A stretch of DNA of 64,000 nucleotides from Pseudomonas sp. H1h (GTDB lineage Bacteria; Pseudomonadota; Gammaproteobacteria; Pseudomonadales; Pseudomonadaceae). A model generated the notes under the pieces. It was given only the letters and a program-made list of their open reading frames with translations, did no database searches and had not been told where the DNA came from. Every line of letters starts with the position of its first letter. Positions within the stretch are counted from its first letter, which is position 1. The position numbers and the translations under genes were made by a program. The stretch is from positions 1-64,000 of the forward strand of contig NZ_AYMJ01000029.1 in NCBI RefSeq assembly GCF_000633255.1, read 5' to 3'. Positions 36,431-45,614 of this stretch are shown here, one piece after another.

Positions 36431-36646
36431 ATGGAAGAATTTTTTGTAGTACAAAAGCGTCCCACCACTTGTGGTAGCCACGACGAATTCTATTTTCGTA
36501 TCGTAGATACGCGGACTGGCGAGCAGCTAATGAACAGCTTTCGAGACCACAATCGGGCAGAAGTGCAGTGCCAACGCCTTAACGAACTGATCGCTCTCCA
36601 ATCAGAGCCCCCGCTCCAAAAGCAGTCAACTAAGTCGAGCAGTTGA
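36431..36646 (+). CDS. Small conserved protein, paralogue of the gene at 22877
   Basis: A 71-residue protein with the same layout as the product at 22877: MEEFFVVQKRP, then YFRIVDTRTGEQLM and CQRLNELIAL. A GAGGG site precedes the ATG. The C-terminal tail is low-complexity (QSTKSSS). Unknown function. Confidence 0.68.
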   Translation: MEEFFVVQKRPTTCGSHDEFYFRIVDTRTGEQLMNSFRDHNRAEVQCQRLNELIALQSEPPLQKQSTKSSS

Positions 36647-36980
36647 AATAGATCGTTTAAATCAAAACATGAGCTAAAGTAGAGATGCTCACCTCTCCAG
36701 TCATTTCCCCTTCAACTCGTCCCTGATCGGCTAGAGAGGCGAGCGCCGTCCAGCAATATGCCTACAAGCTCTAGTCCTTGATCGTTTCCTCTAGCCACAA
36801 ATAGCATGGGGCAACGGACAATTTCCGACTGTGCGGAATAATATGGCCGATCTATTGCCTCGACCGGTCGAGCCGTAGCCGAAAACAGCCATTCTTTTGC
36901 CATTATCCATGTTTTTCGGGATTGACCGTTACTGTCCGCTATTGGCCGATTTCTGCCTGTCGTGAAGGACTGCACCCGAC
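36647..36980. other. Intergenic stretch with repeat units
   Basis: No gene accepted. It contains a unit of the dispersed repeat at 36923-36957 (minus orientation, TGTCCGCTATTGGCCGA) and more degenerate relatives around 36810-36870. A 90-codon minus-strand frame here is made of repeat sequence. Confidence 0.6.
36923..36957 (-). repeat. Dispersed GGCC-AGCGGAC repeat, copy 2
   Basis: On the minus strand it reads ATCGGCCAATAGCGGACAGT, matching copies at 33819 and 48955. Confidence 0.65.
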
Positions 36981-37514
36981 TCATAGCTGTGATTGAACTG
37001 AGGTAACGAAGCGGGTTTCAAGGCCTGCATTTACTGGCGGTAGCGCATTAATCAATACTACGGCATCGTCGCCCTGGTTAAGGTAGATCAATGAGTCACC
37101 GGTCTCGCACGTAACTCTGAATCCGGCGAGCCAAGGCTCTTGCCCGTTGAAAGAGTCAAGAATTCCCTCAACTGCGCAAATTTTTGTGTTCTCGACGTGG
37201 GTTGCTGATAGAGCTGCAAGCAGGTTTTCCCTTTTCCAGGAGCATGTCACGTTCGGCTCTATCTCGAAGGAAATCGGCGTATCAGAAGGCAACAAGTCCG
37301 CGCCTACTCTTGCGCCATCACTCAAGAGATACATGGATAGAAGTTCTCGCTCGCCAAAATGCCACTCTAGAGAACCTATGTCTCCCAGTTCCTTCTCGTC
37401 GTTGAAATAGTACTGGTCGTGCAGCAGCGCACCCAGCCGCTTTCCCAAAAGCGAACGTGCGTTTTGCAGGTCCAGGACAGCTCTTGCAGGGGATGGGGAG
37501 TGTCGGCTAGACAT
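36981..37514 (-). CDS. Hypothetical protein, 177 residues
   Basis: A soluble protein with mixed helix/strand character (SLEWHFGERELLSMYLLSDG, FEIEPNVTCSWKRENLLAAL, GDSLIYLNQGDDAVVLINAL) and no signal or membrane segment. GAG seven bases before the ATG is a weak ribosome site. It is flanked on both sides by dispersed repeats. Not recognised. Confidence 0.62.
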   Translation of the reverse strand: MSSRHSPSPARAVLDLQNARSLLGKRLGALLHDQYYFNDEKELGDIGSLEWHFGERELLSMYLLSDGARVGADLLPSDTPISFEIEPNVTCSWKRENLLAALSATHVENTKICAVEGILDSFNGQEPWLAGFRVTCETGDSLIYLNQGDDAVVLINALPPVNAGLETRFVTSVQSQL

Positions 37515-37566
37515 CGGGCAGCTCTATACAGGTCGAAAGAGAAGCAGATACTACACAAGCACCGTT

Positions 37567-37665
37567 ACGTCCGCTTCTGGCCGTTTTCTACCCTCCACGA
37601 CCGGCACAGATTGGCCAGAAGCAGACGTGCACAAGTGACGGCTAACGGCCAAAAGCAGACGATCG
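37567..37665. repeat. Dispersed GGCC repeat cluster, copy 3
   Basis: Three units in 100 bases: ACGTCCGCTTCTGGCCG (minus orientation, 37567-37583), TTGGCCAGAAGCAGACGT (37611-37628) and ACGGCCAAAAGCAGACGA (37645-37662). The first is inverted relative to the other two. Confidence 0.65.
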
Positions 37666-37796
37666 CTGGAACGCTACAGACCAGATGCTTTTCCAATCAT
37701 GCTGAAATTATGAGCATCGTCGCTGTGCAGGTGGCGGTGGAGGCTCGATGCGTCTTAGCATGTCGCTGCTTTGAGGTCTGAATCCCTCCCGACCTT

Positions 37797-39554
37797 TCAA
37801 TAACATTCGATGCGGTTGCGCCCGGCACGCTTTGCGCAATAGAGCGCCTTATCGCTGCGCGACAGGCTGGCCTCGGCGCTGACATCGGCTGAATGGAGGG
37901 CGGCGATACCTACGCTGACCGCCAGTGTCAGACGTTCGTCTCCGTGGTCTAGTGGCGCACTGGCCAGCGCATCCTGGACTCGTTGGGCGAAGATTTTGGC
38001 CTCGTCGACGGAAGCATTGCTCAACACCACTGCGAACTCTTCGCCGCCCATGCGACCGGCGGCATCGGTTCTGCGCAGCTGTGTGCAGAGGATGGCCGAG
38101 AAGTGCTGAAGCGCGAGATCACCTACCGAATGGCCCCAGCGATCATTAATGGCTTTGAAGTGGTCAAGGTCGAACATCAGGATTACCGCGGGATAGCCGG
38201 CAGAGCGCTGCACCCGCGCCAACTCGCTTTCGAGGTGCTGCAAAAAATGGCGACGATTGGAGAGTTGCGTCAAGGAATCCGTGCTGGCGAGCACCTGCAG
38301 TTCTGCTTCGATTAGCTTGCGCTCGGTGATATCGGTGATGATGCCGTGCCAGAGAACACTCCCGTCCGCCAGTGCCCTGGGACGCGCAGCACCATGACGC
38401 CAATCGGCGCCCACACCGGGCAGCAGTACCCGGTATTCTAGGCTCCAGGGGTTGAGATCCGTCGCAGACGCTTCCAGGGAGCCGAGGTAGGCAGCCAGAT
38501 CGTCCGGATGGATGATCATGTGCAGCATGTCGGCATGTTGCATCAGTTGCTCCGGCGTCACTCCATAAATGTCGCGGGCCCCGATACTGACGAAGGAAAA
38601 GCTGTACTGTCCATGCAACTGCCGCAGACTCTGGAAAACCATGCCAGGGATTTCGTTGGTCAGGTCGGTCAGCAGAGCGGCGTTCAGCTGTATCTGTTCC
38701 GACAGGGCGTATATTGAAGTGACGTCAGTGGTGGTTCCGACCATGCGCGAGGGTTTGCCGGCACCGTCAAATTCGACCACTTTGCCGCGACTGCAGACCC
38801 ACTTGTAACTGCCGTCCCGGCAACGTAGTCGGTGCTCGACTTCGAAAACCTCGGTGCGCCCGTCGATGGCCTCCTGGTAGACGGCCAGCACGTATGCGAA
38901 GTCGGCAGGATGGATGCGGGTGTAGGCCTCGGCAGCGTCGCTGCCGATCTCGTTGTTGGTGTAGCCCAGCAAGGCCTTCCAACTATCGGAATAGTTGACT
39001 ATGCCGGTGAGCATGTTTCGGTCCCAAACACCGGTGCCGCTAGTGGCGATGGCCAGCGCCTTACGTCGCTCGCTTTCGCTCGGAAGCTCAAACTCCGCTC
39101 GGTCCGAATCCTTCAGCAGCAGCGCCCCAACTGCCAATTGAGCGAACTCCTGCAACCCTTTTTGTTGCTCGGAATCGAGCTCGCGGGGTTGGTCGTGAAG
39201 CAGACAGAGAAGGCCGAGCTGCCCTCCACCTGGCGCCTGCAGGGGGCAGGCGGCGAGAAAGCGAAGCGAGGGAAACGTTTTTGTCAGTTGGTGATTGCGC
39301 AGATTCTCGTCGCGGCTGATATCGGGTACAAGCAGAAGTGTATGGGCATTGGCATCGGAGGGAAGAGGCATGTGAAGGTCTGGCAGTGTGTCGCGCACAA
39401 TCGGGCCGGCGCCAGCGCAAAAGCGCTGTAGATCCTGGGCCCCGGTTGTCAACAGGACGGCCACGACACCGAACTGCCGCCTGACCATATGGAGCAGGCC
39501 GTCGAAGCGCTCGTCTCGGGAATCTCCTGACGACTTGGATCTGCTGGACAACAT
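37797..39554 (-). CDS. GAF-PAS-PAS diguanylate cyclase
   Basis: A 585-residue cytoplasmic signalling enzyme. A GAF domain (about 15-150), two PAS/PAC units (about 165-290, with YKWVCSRGKVVEFDG; and about 300-415, ending WHGIITDITERK) and a C-terminal GGDEF domain (about 425-585) are present. The active site is GGEEF (503-507) and the RxxD inhibitory site is intact (RRTD, 494-497), so it should make c-di-GMP with product feedback. No EAL domain. GGAG precedes the ATG. Stand-alone gene. Confidence 0.92.
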   Translation of the reverse strand: MLSSRSKSSGDSRDERFDGLLHMVRRQFGVVAVLLTTGAQDLQRFCAGAGPIVRDTLPDLHMPLPSDANAHTLLLVPDISRDENLRNHQLTKTFPSLRFLAACPLQAPGGGQLGLLCLLHDQPRELDSEQQKGLQEFAQLAVGALLLKDSDRAEFELPSESERRKALAIATSGTGVWDRNMLTGIVNYSDSWKALLGYTNNEIGSDAAEAYTRIHPADFAYVLAVYQEAIDGRTEVFEVEHRLRCRDGSYKWVCSRGKVVEFDGAGKPSRMVGTTTDVTSIYALSEQIQLNAALLTDLTNEIPGMVFQSLRQLHGQYSFSFVSIGARDIYGVTPEQLMQHADMLHMIIHPDDLAAYLGSLEASATDLNPWSLEYRVLLPGVGADWRHGAARPRALADGSVLWHGIITDITERKLIEAELQVLASTDSLTQLSNRRHFLQHLESELARVQRSAGYPAVILMFDLDHFKAINDRWGHSVGDLALQHFSAILCTQLRRTDAAGRMGGEEFAVVLSNASVDEAKIFAQRVQDALASAPLDHGDERLTLAVSVGIAALHSADVSAEASLSRSDKALYCAKRAGRNRIECY

Positions 39555-40034
39555 TCGGATTTCTCCACTCCGGGGTGCGAGTTGTGCCTCCTGGCGATTA
39601 TCGGCTTGGGGTTGGAAAACTTAACAATAATAGCTTTCTGCCGTCATAATTTCGTTAAACCGTGACGAATTGGCTGGCAGCCCCTGCCGTTGTCTCAGTG
39701 GAACCGAAGAGGGACGGACTCGAGTTCCTATATTCGCTGGCGATGGCCAACCCTCATCCGGTGAATAAATAGCTCTAATTTACCTACCCCCGTAAACCCG
39801 AGTCGGGTCATAACGAGCCATCAGCTGGTTACTGACTTATGTTTACGATTTGACTTGCTGCTACTTGAGGTAAGGGGCCGAGTCGATTACGAGGGGCATC
39901 TAATGGCCGAATGCGGTTTGCCAAAAAGGGCAGCAACCGGCCACAAGCGGCCATTCACGAAGGGCCAGAATCGTTCAGTCGGAGCTACAGCAATTGCTTC
40001 GGTTGGTAAGTCGTCCTTGTTGGACGAGGAGTTC
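39555..40034. other. Intergenic stretch with one repeat unit
   Basis: No gene accepted in 480 bases. A dispersed-repeat unit ACCGGCCACAAGCGGCCATT lies at 39936-39955. Its left end should hold the diguanylate cyclase promoter. Confidence 0.55.
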
Positions 40035-40949
40035 TTACACAGCATTGACACCCTCTAAAGTTGCAAAGGAAATGTCTTTTGCTGTGAGAAGGAAATCACT
40101 CAAGTAGGGCACTTCAAGCATGTCGCTGCGCACAGCCGCGAATAGTTGGGCCTGCAAACCTTTCTCCCCAAGACGCTTGGCGATAACGTAGCCACGTGAG
40201 GTGTATTCATGCACGGCCCAGTTCGGCAAGCAGCATACGCCGCGACCGCTGGCCACCAGTTGCATCATCATGATCGTCATCTCGCAGGTACGCACCTGGG
40301 CGGGTTCGATGTCGGCCGGATCAAGAAAGCGAGTGAAGATATCCAGACGGTTTCGCTCGATGGGGTAAGTGATGAGGGTCTGGTCGGCGATGTCAGTGGG
40401 CTCAAGATACGGTTTATCGCGCAGGGCATGATGCTTGTCGATGGCCAGCAGGGCCTCGTAACCGAAAAGCGGCACATAGGTAATCCCTGGCAAGCTCACA
40501 GGATCGGAAGTCACCACCAGGTCTAGATCTCCCCGCTCCAGAGCCGGCAACGGCGCGAACGACAGCCCGGATGCCAGGTCGAGTTCAACCTCTGGCCAGG
40601 TGCTACGGAACTCGTCCACCGAAGGCATCAGCCATTGGTAACAACTGTGACATTCAATCGCGATGTACAGCCGCCCAGCGGTGCCACCCGCCAGCCTCCC
40701 CAGTTCGCGTTCCGTCGTGCGAATGAGCGGCAGGACTTCATCCGCCAGCCGTAACAGCTTGAGCCCCGCGCTGGTGAAGCGCACCGGCTTGGTCTTTCGC
40801 GCGAACAACGGCATGCCCAGGCGTTCTTCCAGCTCACGGAACTGATGCGACAGAGCCGACTGCGACAGGTGCAGACGTTCGGCTGCTTCGTGCAGGCTAT
40901 CCGTTTCCCGCAGCGCATCAAGGGTGCGCAGGTGTCTCAAATCGATCAT
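40035..40949 (-). CDS. MetR-like LysR-family regulator
   Basis: A 304-residue LysR protein with helix-turn-helix SLHEAAERLHLSQSALSHQF (18-37). The DNA-binding region and the effector domain (CHSCYQWLMPSVDEF, YEALLAIDKHH) look like MetR, the homocysteine-responsive activator of methionine genes. It is the last gene of a minus-strand run of methionine-type genes, and a MetR-type box (43858) lies before mesX, which supports the assignment. No dedicated terminator seen. Confidence 0.85.
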   Translation of the reverse strand: MIDLRHLRTLDALRETDSLHEAAERLHLSQSALSHQFRELEERLGMPLFARKTKPVRFTSAGLKLLRLADEVLPLIRTTERELGRLAGGTAGRLYIAIECHSCYQWLMPSVDEFRSTWPEVELDLASGLSFAPLPALERGDLDLVVTSDPVSLPGITYVPLFGYEALLAIDKHHALRDKPYLEPTDIADQTLITYPIERNRLDIFTRFLDPADIEPAQVRTCEMTIMMMQLVASGRGVCCLPNWAVHEYTSRGYVIAKRLGEKGLQAQLFAAVRSDMLEVPYLSDFLLTAKDISFATLEGVNAV

Positions 40950-41067
40950 GAGCAGAACTACATGGGTGTGCAGAAAATGGGCGTGATCGCCACCGCTCCA
41001 CCACTTGGTGGATTGACAAAAACTCGGTCAGTGATCAACGGTTAATCGAGGTGATGGGGTCAAGCAG

Positions 41068-41577
41068 TCAGGTCACGCAATGCGTGGCAAGATCGCGATA
41101 CTGCCCTTTGAAATACAGTAGTGGCTGCGTAGCCGTCGCTTCCAGAAGGTTCAAAGCTTTCACTTCACCGATCACAATCAGGTGATCACCGGCGGCATGC
41201 TCGGCGTGTATTTCGCAATCAAGCCAGTGCAGGTTGCCGCCAATGATTGGATTACCCAGCGGTGAAAGCTGCCATTCAACCCCGCTCCACTTGTCCGCCC
41301 CTCGCCGGGCGAACTGATTGGAAATCCTGACCTGTTCACCGGAGAGGATATTCACGGCGAATCGGCCGGCCTGGCGAATTTTGGGATAGCTGGCCGAACT
41401 GGACATGACGCTGAACGACACCAGCGGCGGGTTCATCGACACGCTATAGAACGACTGGCAGGTAAAGCCGATCGGCTCGTCGTCCGTGTGCGATGTAATC
41501 ACCGTAATGCCAGAAGCAAAGTGCCCAAGCGCTTCGCGGAAAATCGACGGGTCGATAGCAATACTGGGGAAAGACAT
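41068..41577 (-). CDS. Flavin reductase-like FMN-binding protein
   Basis: A 169-residue member of the flavin reductase (HpaC/DIM6-NTAB) family: FASGITVITSHTDDEPIGFT near residue 18, SFYSVSMNPPLVSFSV and the C-terminal LLYFKGQYRDL. Such proteins supply reduced FMN to oxygen-using partners. CAGGAG precedes the ATG at 41577. It lies 119 bases after mesD, and a role in providing electrons to the MesD/MesX system is inferred. Confidence 0.88.
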   Translation of the reverse strand: MSFPSIAIDPSIFREALGHFASGITVITSHTDDEPIGFTCQSFYSVSMNPPLVSFSVMSSSASYPKIRQAGRFAVNILSGEQVRISNQFARRGADKWSGVEWQLSPLGNPIIGGNLHWLDCEIHAEHAAGDHLIVIGEVKALNLLEATATQPLLYFKGQYRDLATHCVT

Positions 41578-41696
41578 GGTTGCTCCTGGAAATGAGGCAC
41601 CGCCCGCAAGTGCCAAGGAAGGCCTGAACCCGCCTGAACCCCGTGTCAGGTCTCGGCTTGCCGGGCCTTCGCTCGCCACTTTCGATGGACTGCGAA

Positions 41697-42725
41697 TTAG
41701 TTCGAGAGCTCTCTTCGGACTATGTCGGCACCCGCGCTCAGCGCCTTGAGTTTGCCGCGTGCAATTGAACGTGGCAGAGGAGCCATGCCGCAGTTGGTGC
41801 ACGGGTAAAGCTTGTCGGCATCCACAAATTGCAGCGCCTTGCGCAAGGTATTGGCCACTTCCTCGGGGGTTTCGATGGCATGGTTGGCCACGTCTATGGC
41901 TCCGACCATCACTTTCTTGCCTCGGATGAGTTCGATCAGATCCATCGGCACATGGGAGTTGTGGCACTCCAGCGAAACGATATCGATGCTGGACTTTTGC
42001 AGCTTGGGGAAGGCCTCTTCATATTGCCGCCACTCAGAGCCCAGCGTCTTTTTCCAGTCGGTGTTGGCCTTGATGCCGTAACCGTAGCAAATGTGCACGG
42101 CGGTCTCGCACTTGAGGCCTTCGATGGCCCGCTCCAGAGTGGCGACACCCCACTCGTTCACCTCGTCGAAGAAGACGTTGAAGGCAGGTTCATCGAACTG
42201 GATGATATCGACACCGGCCGCTTCGAGTTCCCGGGCTTCGTCGTTAAGAATCTTGGCGAATTCCCAGGCCAGTTTTTCACGACTCTTGTAATGAGCGTCG
42301 TACAACGTGTCGATCATGGTCATGGGGCCTGGCAGCGCCCATTTGATCGGTTGTGAGGTTTGCTGACGCAAGAACCGGGCGTCTTCGACGAATACCGGCT
42401 TCTGGCGAGTGACCGCCCCCACCACCGTCGGCACGCTCGCATCGTAGCGATCACGGATTCTGACCGTCTCACGTTTCTCGAAATCCACACCGTCCAGATG
42501 TTCGATAAACGTCGTGACAAAGTGCTGACGGGTCTGTTCGCCATCGCTGACGATGTCGATACCAGCATGTTGCTGTTCTTGCAGAGACAAGCGCAGTGCA
42601 TCTTGCTTGCCTTCGATCAACTCCTCTTCTTGCAGTTTCCAGGGCGACCAAAGTGTCTCGGGCTGTGCGAGCCAGGAAGGTTTAGGCAAGCTGCCGGCAG
42701 TTGAAGTGGGTAGCAGTTTTTTCAC
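41697..42725 (-). CDS. mesD: Core (folate-independent) methionine synthase, MesD type
   Basis: A 342-residue protein equal to the C-terminal catalytic half of MetE; the N-terminal half is absent. SDGEQTRQHF, QFDEPAFN, AVHICYGYG (His and Cys) and the C-terminal YPCTNCGMAP provide the zinc/homocysteine site. Short MetE-like enzymes next to a DUF1852 gene have been described as MesD, which makes methionine without methyl-folate and needs MesX and oxygen. The GTG at 42725 follows AAGG; 17 upstream codons overlap the mesX end and are not used. The gap to mesX is 26 bases. Confidence 0.87.
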   Translation of the reverse strand: MKKLLPTSTAGSLPKPSWLAQPETLWSPWKLQEEELIEGKQDALRLSLQEQQHAGIDIVSDGEQTRQHFVTTFIEHLDGVDFEKRETVRIRDRYDASVPTVVGAVTRQKPVFVEDARFLRQQTSQPIKWALPGPMTMIDTLYDAHYKSREKLAWEFAKILNDEARELEAAGVDIIQFDEPAFNVFFDEVNEWGVATLERAIEGLKCETAVHICYGYGIKANTDWKKTLGSEWRQYEEAFPKLQKSSIDIVSLECHNSHVPMDLIELIRGKKVMVGAIDVANHAIETPEEVANTLRKALQFVDADKLYPCTNCGMAPLPRSIARGKLKALSAGADIVRRELSN

Positions 42726-42751
42726 AATAAAGACCTTGTACTTTGGATTAA

Positions 42752-43735
42752 TTAAAGAGCGTAGCTGGCAGACCATTGCTCAAGAACAGCACGGTGTGGC
42801 TTGATGAACTGTTCTTCAGCAAACTGCCCTTGCTCGACAGCCAGTCGGCTACGTTCTTCTCGATCGTAGACAATACGAGTCAATGAATAATCCTGGTGTT
42901 GCAAACTTGGCCTGTAGGATTTTCCGGCCGCAGAGTTGGCATTATAAATTTCAGGCCGGTAAATCTTCTGAAAAGTGTCCATCGTGCTTATGGTACTAAT
43001 CAGCTCAAGGTTGGTGTAATCGCCAAGCAAGTCACCAGAGAAATAAAAAGCCAGTGGTGCAACACTGTTTTGAGGCATGAAGTATCGAACCTTCAAGCCC
43101 ATCTTCTTGAAATATTCATCCGTCAGCGAGTATTCATCTTGCTTGTATTCGACACCCAGCACTGGATGCTGGTTTTCAGTCCGCAGGTAGGTACGGCTGC
43201 TGGAAACACTGAGGCAGATGACCGGTGCCTTCTTGAAATGCTCTTTGTAAGCGACTGAACTCACAAATGATTTGAACAGTTTTCCATGCAAATCGCCGAA
43301 ATTGTCTGGGACACTGAAGGTCGGCTGATCCTTGTTATGACCCAGCAACAGCACGCTGAAATCGTAATCGCGCACGTACGAGGAAAAGTTATTGCCGACG
43401 ATGCCATCACTGCGTTCGTCGGTTTTGCGATCAATAACCGTGGTTTTCAAAATTTCAATCAATGGAAGCGCATGACTGCTGCGCTCGGCATCGATATTCA
43501 TTTCAACGGAAATAATCTCGAGCCCGACCGTGTAACGGTCGCCTTTGGGATTATCCCAATGCGCCAGAGCATTGAACCGATTGTCAATCATTTTCAAGGT
43601 ATTGCGCAGATTCTCTTGCCGACTATTGCCTCGGGCCAGATTGGCAAAGTTGGTTGTGATGCGCGTATTTTCCGAGGGCTGATAATCCTCATCAAAACAA
43701 ATGCTCTTGATGGCAAATGTAAATTCATTGTTCAT
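42752..43735 (-). CDS. mesX: DUF1852 protein, MesX type
   Basis: A 327-residue soluble protein of the DUF1852 family, recognised from MNNEFTFAIKSICFDEDYQP, RGNSRQENLRNTLKMIDNRF and PEIYNANSAAGKSYRPSLQH. The family occurs next to mesD and is required for its activity in the species where this was tested; its biochemical role is not settled. It is the first gene of the mesX-mesD unit, with a long leader holding a nested inverted repeat and a MetR-type box. Confidence 0.86.
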   Translation of the reverse strand: MNNEFTFAIKSICFDEDYQPSENTRITTNFANLARGNSRQENLRNTLKMIDNRFNALAHWDNPKGDRYTVGLEIISVEMNIDAERSSHALPLIEILKTTVIDRKTDERSDGIVGNNFSSYVRDYDFSVLLLGHNKDQPTFSVPDNFGDLHGKLFKSFVSSVAYKEHFKKAPVICLSVSSSRTYLRTENQHPVLGVEYKQDEYSLTDEYFKKMGLKVRYFMPQNSVAPLAFYFSGDLLGDYTNLELISTISTMDTFQKIYRPEIYNANSAAGKSYRPSLQHQDYSLTRIVYDREERSRLAVEQGQFAEEQFIKPHRAVLEQWSASYAL

Positions 43736-43768
43736 ATCGGCCTGACACCCTGTCTTGTAATGGTTCGA

Positions 43769-43810
43769 GCGCAGCTGGAAACTTCTGACATCCAGAAGTC
43801 CAAGCTGCGC
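43769..43810 (-). promoter_or_regulatory. Nested inverted repeat in the mesX leader
   Basis: Outer arms GCGCAGCT/AGCTGCGC (8 bp) enclose inner arms ACTTCTG/CAGAAGT (7 bp) around a 5-base loop. No T run follows, so it is more likely a leader structure or protein site than a terminator. It lies 34-75 bases before the mesX start. Confidence 0.55.
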
Positions 43811-43857
43811 TTTCTAATTGAGAGCAATTTTAAAGGGCGTACCTGAGTGGCGGCTAA

Positions 43858-43870
43858 TGAATTGAATTCA
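43858..43870 (-). promoter_or_regulatory. MetR-type binding site upstream of mesX
   Basis: TGAATTGAATTCA fits the MetR consensus TGAA-N5-TTCA exactly. It is about 123 bases upstream of mesX, and a MetR-like gene lies in the same cluster. Confidence 0.6.
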
Positions 43871-43931
43871 AAAAAACTTTAGCTATGTTCATGCTGTGTA
43901 ACTTCCGTATGAAGAAATGTCATCTCACGGA

Positions 43932-45389
43932 TCAGCCTGGTTTCGATGTCGACTCTTTCGGTTCGAACCATTGAGGCCATGAGCTGCAGTGCCTGTTGCT
44001 GGCATCGATACAAGGGATCAATGTCTGCTCCAGGACAGGTAATCGATTGACAGATTTGGCAATCCGGTATTTGACGCTGTGCACGCACTCGCGATCCGCG
44101 AATTCGCAACGATTGAGCCGGGTACCGCCACAGGGGCCGTTCGCCAGTCCTTTAGGGCATGTCTCGGGACAAACATACAAGGTGTCTTGCAAGCGGCAGC
44201 TGCCGCAAGTGTCACAGCCAACCAGCGGGCGCTTCACCGCTCGCTCGGCAATCTGTAGCGCATTCGCAGCCACACCGGTTTTCCATATTTGCCGAGTCAC
44301 GCTCCAACCAAAGGCTTTGCTGAGCCATCCAGCCCGGCTGAAGAGCTTGTCATGTACCGACGAAAGCAACGTATATCGCAGACGCTCCCGGCGCGTGGCA
44401 GTGACGTCGGATTGCCCGAATTGCCAGGCAGCGCTTTCAGGGGCAAAACATACCCCGGAAGCTCGTGGCATTTTCCAGCTTACATGCCATTGCTCAAACC
44501 AATCGCTCAGTGAATTGATGTTACTGCGCCGCTCAGTAATTGCCTGTTCCAACGACAGCAACTCGTCCAGCGTATGCAAACCGGATAGATGAATACCGGC
44601 ATAACCCATCAGTTGCAGACCGACAATTTGCAGAGCCAACCGTTGGAGACTTCGTGCGCCGCCGTAGTCCGAGGATATCTGCTGCTCGCTTTTCAACAGT
44701 TCGCACATGGATCCAGTGACGACGATACCGGGCACGTTCTTCAGTAAAGCCGCGCGCTTTGCGGTTAGCTCCATCACACAAGCCAGCATGGGCTTCAAAC
44801 CTGGCCGAGCGCGCATCCAGGCTTGAGCCTCCACATGCTTTGCGGCGTCGAAGCCCAGCTGGAGGGTCAGAAAATCAGCACCGGCCGTCAGCTTTTTCTG
44901 TGCCTTCAGATACTGTGCGCCACCCTCTTCCTCACGGTATTTGAACGGGTTCAACGCAGCGCCCAGTAGCCAGTGCGGGCAGTGTTCACGGACAATCTGC
45001 AGCGCCGGTACAGACTCCAGATAGCGCACCGGCGCCTGCCCCGGTTGATGGCTTGGCAAACGATCACCGCTGAGAATCAACAATTGCTCCTGACCTCGGG
45101 CCTTCATCAACGCCAATTGCTGCAGTAGGTCTGCCCGCTCGCGATCCTTGCCAGAAAAATGCAGCAAGGAAGCGGCCGGACTTCCCAATGCCGCCGCACC
45201 TTCCAAAGGGCTCAAGTCTGAGTGCAGGCCGACACGGTCAGCGAAGGCTGGCACCAGTTGCCAGCCTGCCAAGTGCCCGCGTTGAACGATTTGCCCTAAT
45301 GCGGCCAGGCGCGTAGCCGACTGTTGAGGAACAACCTCTAGCACGCAGACGAAGCGGCCTTCGTTCAGCGCCTGTTTCAATGTAGTCAA
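43932..45389 (-). CDS. MetF-like protein with C-terminal Cys-rich MTHFR domain
   Basis: A 485-residue protein. Residues about 1-300 resemble the TIM barrel of methylenetetrahydrofolate reductase (FVCVLEVVPQQS, LLILSGDRLPS, NPFKYREEEGGAQYLKAQ, LGFDAAKH). The C-terminal part (about 395-450) is a Cys-rich domain, CDTCGSCRLQ, CPETCPKGL, NGPCGG, as found on some bacterial MetF/MetV proteins, suitable for metal or an Fe-S site. It probably makes or handles methyl-folate, odd beside a folate-independent synthase. It lies 21 bases downstream of a 62-residue gene and is probably in the queH operon. Confidence 0.82.
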   Translation of the reverse strand: MTTLKQALNEGRFVCVLEVVPQQSATRLAALGQIVQRGHLAGWQLVPAFADRVGLHSDLSPLEGAAALGSPAASLLHFSGKDRERADLLQQLALMKARGQEQLLILSGDRLPSHQPGQAPVRYLESVPALQIVREHCPHWLLGAALNPFKYREEEGGAQYLKAQKKLTAGADFLTLQLGFDAAKHVEAQAWMRARPGLKPMLACVMELTAKRAALLKNVPGIVVTGSMCELLKSEQQISSDYGGARSLQRLALQIVGLQLMGYAGIHLSGLHTLDELLSLEQAITERRSNINSLSDWFEQWHVSWKMPRASGVCFAPESAAWQFGQSDVTATRRERLRYTLLSSVHDKLFSRAGWLSKAFGWSVTRQIWKTGVAANALQIAERAVKRPLVGCDTCGSCRLQDTLYVCPETCPKGLANGPCGGTRLNRCEFADRECVHSVKYRIAKSVNRLPVLEQTLIPCIDASNRHCSSWPQWFEPKESTSKPG

Positions 45390-45410
45390 GACAGCTCGAT
45401 ACCTTATTAG

Positions 45411-45599
45411 TCAGCGAGGAGACGCACCGCCCGAACGTTGTTTGAGCTGACGGTATACATCCAGGCGCATCAACGTGTCTGTGCGGGGTTCATACACATA
45501 GGTATGACCCTCAATGGTCACGCGACCATAACGTCGGGCGATGCTGTAACGGGTACTTTTGACCTGCTGAATGATCTCGGGAGGGAGCGCGGGCGGCAA
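45411..45599 (-). CDS. Small hypothetical protein between queH and the metF-like gene
   Basis: A 62-residue basic protein starting at TTG, 15 bases after the queH stop, with GAGATAG upstream. The sequence IEGHTYVYEPRTDTLMRLDV is protein-like. Its tight packing with both neighbours supports a real operon gene. Function unknown. Confidence 0.6.
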   Translation of the reverse strand: MPPALPPEIIQQVKSTRYSIARRYGRVTIEGHTYVYEPRTDTLMRLDVYRQLKQRSGGASPR

Positions 45600-45614
45600 A
45601 TCTATCTCGACGGC

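Noticed and set aside
36712..36984. A 90-codon minus-strand frame
   Set aside because: It is composed of degenerate dispersed-repeat sequence.
33819..37665. Spaced repeats considered as a CRISPR array
   Set aside because: The units are degenerate, occur in both orientations and are far apart with genes between them; no regular spacers and no cas genes.
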